This document shows, in pieces, positions 59,745 to 64,000 of a stretch of 64,000 nt of DNA (its first letter is position 1; the number at the start of each line of letters is the position of its first letter). The translations under genes and the position numbers were made by a program. Location of the stretch: positions 15,892,001 to 15,956,000 of the forward strand of contig OY821777.1 of the NCBI GenBank assembly GCA_963682175.1. Direction: 5' to 3'. Under the pieces are notes generated by a model. It had not been told where the DNA came from. It ran no database searches and saw only the letters and a program-made list of their open reading frames with translations. This DNA comes from Triglochin maritima. Taxonomy: Eukaryota; Streptophyta; Magnoliopsida; Alismatales; Juncaginaceae.

Positions 59745-61299
59745 TCCTAGCATGAGAAGAAGAGATTAATGAGTTTGTCACATATGAAGAAGCATCAAGG
59801 AGTAAACAATGGATGGGCATCATGAAAGAAGAATACAAAGCTTTAAAAGAGAATGAGACATAGGAGCTGGTCCCAATACCTGCAGACATTAAACATATCT
59901 CTTGCAAGTGGGTCTACAAGCCGAAGACACACCCTGATGGATCCATAGAAACGTACAAAGCTCGTCTCGTTGCTCGAGGATTTTCACAACAATATGGTAT
60001 GAATTATGATGAGACCTTCTACTCAGTAGCCAAGATTACCAAGGTTAGAGTCTTAATTGCTATAACAGCAATTAAGTCATGGAAGTTGTGACAAATAGAT
60101 GTGAAAATGTCTTTCTTCATGGAGAGTTGGATCAATCAATATACTTGTAACAACCCCAAGGATTTGAAAGTATTGATCATCACACTATGTATGCAAGTTA
60201 AAAAAGACATTATACGGGTTGAAACAAGCTCCAAGGACGTGGTACGGGAAGATAACAAAGTTCTTACTTAGGTGTGGATACAATATTGCTCCTGCAAACT
60301 CAAGTATTTTCATAAAAAATAGAGAATGACAAATATCTGTAGTTCTCGTGTACGTAGATGATTTGATCGTCGCTGGAGATGATGAGGAGGAAAATCAGAG
60401 GACTGAAAGGAATCTATCGGTTATATTTCAAATCAAGGAGCTTGGAGAGCTTAAATATTTCTTGAGGCTTGAAGTAGACCGGAGAAAACAAGATATATTT
60501 CTTTACCAGCAAAAGTATGTTAAGGATCTTCTGCAGATGGCTGGTATGCTTGACTGCAAGCCGATATCTACCTCAATGGAGGAAATGACCAAGTTGTGTG
60601 CATGTAAATGCAATGATTTGGAGGATGCAACAATGTTTCAACAATTAGTAGGTAGTTTGATCTACCTAATCATGACTCGACCTGATATCTCTTTCGACTT
60701 GATATCATGCAGACACTGAAGAAGCCTCACATAGAAGCAGTAAGGAGAATACTGAGGTATGTGAAAGGTACTATTGATCTTGGTCTTTTATACAAAAATA
60801 TAGGAAAACAAAAAATAGTCGGGTATTGCGATGCTGACTATGTGGGGGACCACGACACACGAAGATCGACTACCGGATATGTATTTAGTCTTGATTCTGC
60901 ACCAATCTATTGGTGTAGTAAGAGACAACCAATTGTCTCACTGTCAACTACAGAAGCAAAGTATAGAGCGAGAGCGATGACCACCCAAGAGAGTACATGG
61001 TTAAAGCGGTTACTAGAAGATCTTCTTCAGCAAGTAATCATCCAGTGTTGTTGCATTGTGATAATGAATCTATCATACGTCTGACAAAAAATCCAATCTT
61101 TCATGTAAGAACGAAACATGTGAAGGTTCATCACCATTTTCCAAGGGAGAAGGTTCTACAAGACGAAGTTCTTATGAAGTCTATCGGTATGAAGGAGCAA
61201 GTGACAGATATCTTCACTAAAGAACTATACCAAGTAAAATTTGAAGAACTTTGTCAACGACTTGGGATGGTAAGAAGAAGGGTTGGTGTTGAGGGGGAG
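59745..61299 (+). pseudogene. Copia pol 3' half (family G): reverse transcriptase and RNase H
   Basis: Starts inside the RT region (RSKQWMGIMKEEYKALKENE, CKWVYKPKTHPDGSIETYKARLV) with a stop after 16 codons (agacatagg), continues through [12 protein letters not shown] at 60348 and the RT end, then RNase H ([29 protein letters not shown]) and the C-terminal tail [30 protein letters not shown]. Stops near 59862, 60088, 60148 and frame changes near 60710 and 61030 disable it. A polypurine tract GAGGGGGAG precedes the LTR. Gag, protease and integrase are absent. Confidence 0.85.
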
Positions 61300-61723
61300 T
61301 GTTAAAGATCTAACACCAATCAAGACCCAAGAAGTTATATTACTTAAGCTAATAATTCCAACCCATTAAGCCTAATTTCTAGAGAATTCATACTCTACAT
61401 GTTTCTTTCTTATCCAACACTATGAAGCTAGCTTCCTAGAAGTTTAAAGGTGTAGAAACTTCAGTTGTTCTACAAGTTTCCATTCACACCTATAAATAGA
61501 TGTGTCATCTCTCATTCCAAATCATCTAAGCGAAGAGTTCTCCATAACACAAATAGTGAATCTTGTGTAGTAGTGTGAGTGTGTGTAGTTTAGTTATTTT
61601 GTAGTAGAGTGTGAGTGAGAGTGTTGTAGTGAGGAAAAAAGTTGTAGTGAACTGTGTTGTTGTACCAACATTAGTTGTGCAATACAAGTATCATTTTCCT
61701 CTTTACTTCTTCTATACTCAACA
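61300..61723 (+). repeat. 3' LTR of family G copia
   Basis: Starts TGTTAAAGATCTAAC directly after the polypurine tract and ends ATACTCAACA; 424 bp; TATA box TATAAATA at 61491-61498. It contains no CGGTnnACCG dyads. Confidence 0.8.
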
Positions 61724-61941
61724 TGGGGTTGACATGGGTTATTTTATCAGTGGAGTTTGGATCCAAACGCTATTAGATCCCGTGGTAGTTCCAAATAGAG
61801 TCTCATCGAGTTGAACTTATTAACTCTTTCTAGACATCTCGTAAATGATATCTGATTATACTGCACATTACGAAAATATTGCAAGAACTATGAAGGTTCT
61901 ACTAACAAAAATAACCCACTCGTCAACCTGCTGATTATCAA
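61724..61941. other. Short spacer between family G and family D LTRs
   Basis: No gene or repeat recognised. Confidence 0.4.
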
Positions 61942-63694
61942 TGTAACATCCCAAAACAGCGGAAATTTAAAAATTTGTAATCAAGGCAATAGAACTCAAT
62001 AATCAAAGACGGGACTGTTACTTCTCATAAAACATATAAGCGGTGCACCATATTACATCAAAGTTTGTCAAAACGGTACATGATTACAACAGAACAACAA
62101 AAGGAAGATAAACGTAATCATGTCGACGGTGGTCCGGATAGAGGATCCAATCCCAAGATGCGCGCGTCCGCTGATCACCACCCAATTCTGGACCTACTGC
62201 CGTCCTGAAAAAGATACAACAACAATGCCTGAGTTTCCATAAGGAAACCCCGTATGCCAAGCTCACTTATATGCATGCAGTAGTACAAATGAACCTATCA
62301 TACTAGTAGCATGTCATGTCATCACAGTAAGGAAAACAGTTCCCCCGAAGGGTAACATGGGACATCAGTCCGACAATCATCATCGGGTCTCCTGAGGAGA
62401 CCTACCGTAGGCACATATGGTCTAACGGAACAAGACGTGATACGCCCCACACGCGGCTACACTAATCATGGGGTTCGGCAGGGAGCATCCGCCAGGTCCG
62501 CGCCATAAGAAACAGATCTGTAACTTCGTGGTCGAAACCACACCAACGGAGCCGTCGCTCGGTCGGTCCATCAATCATCATCTCAGTAGGTGCCTATCTG
62601 AGGAACATAGCCGGAACATCATCATCGGCCCATCAATCATCATCGTCGGAACAACATCGGCGACATCACCAGCGCTGCAACGGTGGTCCATCAATACGTC
62701 CGGCACATCATCGGACGGGTCCAGACCAAAGTCTGTCAGGTCATCAGGCTTCACGAGCCGCAAACACCAACCACGCCGCTATAAAAGCAGGGCAGCAACC
62801 TCCGTAGCCTCATGGGCCGGTAGTCACCTCACCCAATGACAGTTGCGTGCCCGCACATCATCAAACATTGGGATCCACGATCCCTCATGCCTGCTACTCT
62901 ACAATGAGTCCAATCAATCCATCATATTAGTCACGATCCATACAGGGAGGTGACGCGTCCCGAACAACCACACTCTTCCACACAGCGGTCCCTGGGCAGG
63001 CACGCAGAACGCACCCACCATCACCTCCCGGCTCACGCACAAGGCGAGGACACGGGTTTCTGTGGACAGAGTTGGCATTCAAAAAGGGACCAGGAATTCA
63101 GTTCTGTGCAAAAATGGTCGACCGGAAGAGGCAACCCTGTCGACAGCTTCCTCAAGGGACTCGGTCGACCGAAAGTCTGCAACGGTCGAACTCTTTGCAC
63201 AAAACTTAAGTCCCAACGGTCGAACAGAGATCTAAAACCGATCGACCGATACGAGGTCAAAATCCGGAGTCTGGTCAACATCAAATCAAACTATCGGTCG
63301 ACCGAAAACTACCTGGGCATCCTAGTAATTCTAAGTCATAAACGGTCGAACGTATAACAATAAACGGTCGAACAAGCATGCATTTATTTTCAGTACACTT
63401 AAGTTCCGGTCGAACGAACCCAAGGAACCGGTCGACCAAAACATGACATGCAATCCTAACTCACCAGCAAAACGCACTACCGGTCGACCGCCACAAGGCA
63501 TCGTTCGACCGGTGAAGGTTAAAGTCGGGTAAAAACACTACATCGGTCGACCACCCGAAGGAACCCGGTCGACCATTGGTCGTCTTCAACCTCGCGTCAG
63601 CCGAGGTTTTTCACCAAAACACTTCGTCGGAGAGGTCTCCGACCTCCCCCGACCGACCAACACAACCCTCCCACGAGGGTTAACAACAAAATCA
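61942..63694 (-). repeat. Family D LTR, interrupted by family B at 63695
   Basis: Minus-strand end GGGATGTTACA at 61942 and parallel organisation to 26812-28924 (CTCAGGCATTG, GATCCTC, repeated ATCATCGG words, CACCTCCCGGCTCACGC, dyad array). It lacks the last 300-400 bp toward the LTR start because a family B LTR has inserted at 63695. Confidence 0.75.
63116..63590. promoter_or_regulatory. Dyad array in second family D LTR
   Basis: About fifteen sites; exact CGGTCGACCG near 63161, 63296 and 63481. Pair spacers are 11-12 bp, as in the first family D copy. Confidence 0.7.
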
Positions 63695-64000
63695 TGTTGG
63701 CTTTTTTGCCTTAATCTATGTTTTGATGATTTAATCAACCTAATCTTAATTATGGTCATGTAGAGTAGCACACATGTTGCATTGCATATATATTGCCTTG
63801 TGCTAACCTCTACAGGTGATCAAGACTCAATGAAGAAAGGAAATCAAGTCAAGACATGTAATCAAGCTCATTTGAAGACATGTATTTTGTATTTCTTTGA
63901 GTATTTAGGAACCTTGTGTAATTGAGCATACTTGAGCTAAAAACTACTCAAACACACACTAGGTTCCCTATAGAAGTCACACACAAAATTTCACATAATT
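63695..64000 (+). repeat. Start of a family B LTR (cut by window end)
   Basis: Starts TGTTGGCTTTTTTGCC and follows the first 300 bp of the LTR at 12350 closely (CTTAATCTATGTTTTGATG, CAAGACATGTAATCAAGCT, GAAGTCACACACAAAATTT). Inserted in family D. Confidence 0.85.

Overview
This window is a piece of a flowering-plant nuclear genome. The evidence is spliced genes with GT-AG introns, plant-type AAA-ATPase, polyamine oxidase and WBP11-like genes, and a dense mix of Ty1/copia, Ty3/gypsy-like, hAT, MULE and CACTA-like elements. The intergenic DNA is AT-rich, which fits a eudicot better than a grass, but no species can be named. No rRNA, tRNA, CRISPR or prokaryotic feature was seen.

Layout. 1-19060 is a nest of transposable elements. 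A MULE transposase gene (minus strand, about 17850 down to 6349) is cut by a copia element (LTR family A, 6499-12189, TSD GTCCA), by a solo LTR (family B, 12350-15754, TSD AGTCC, itself holding a reversed family A solo LTR), and at its left by a minus-strand copia element (family E) that was in turn invaded by another family A element. 19080-20462 is a long inverted repeat that runs into the 3' end of an apparently intact AAA-ATPase gene (20446-23620, minus). 23918-24415 is a near-perfect foldback MITE. 24426-32352 is intergenic and holds a family D (gypsy-like) LTR, a hAT-type MITE and a family A solo LTR. 33199-38578 (minus) is a complete nine-exon WBP11-like proline-rich splicing-factor gene. 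39100-49175 is a second repeat zone: a hAT (RICESLEEPER-type) transposase split by a family B LTR, a truncated family D LTR, captured fragments of a STE20-like kinase gene, and a 5' copia remnant. 49176-55200 is gene-poor with tandem repeats and DNA-element remnants. 55275-59080 is an apoplastic-type polyamine oxidase gene with a premature stop, a 1-bp insertion and a solo LTR (family C) in intron 5, so it is a pseudogene. 59500-64000 is again repeats: hairpin units, a copia 3' half with LTR, and a family D LTR interrupted by a family B LTR.

Most notable pattern. Dense arrays of the 10-bp dyad CGGTnnACCG (mostly CGGTCGACCG) occur in four otherwise dissimilar LTR families (A, B, C, D) and in one hAT-type MITE, and almost nowhere else in 64 kb. 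In families A, B and C the array lies just upstream of the LTR TATA box. The dyads come in pairs with a fixed spacer, exactly 9 bp in B (one copy), C and the MITE, and 11-12 bp in A, D and another B copy. In C and one B copy the two central bases vary freely while the CGGT and ACCG arms are kept. One family A solo LTR has lost or never had the array. This looks like a shared regulatory or protein-binding module spread among unrelated elements; its function is inference.

The host genes here do not form a pathway: an organelle- or ER-type AAA-ATPase, a pre-mRNA splicing cofactor and a dead polyamine oxidase are simply neighbours separated by repeats.
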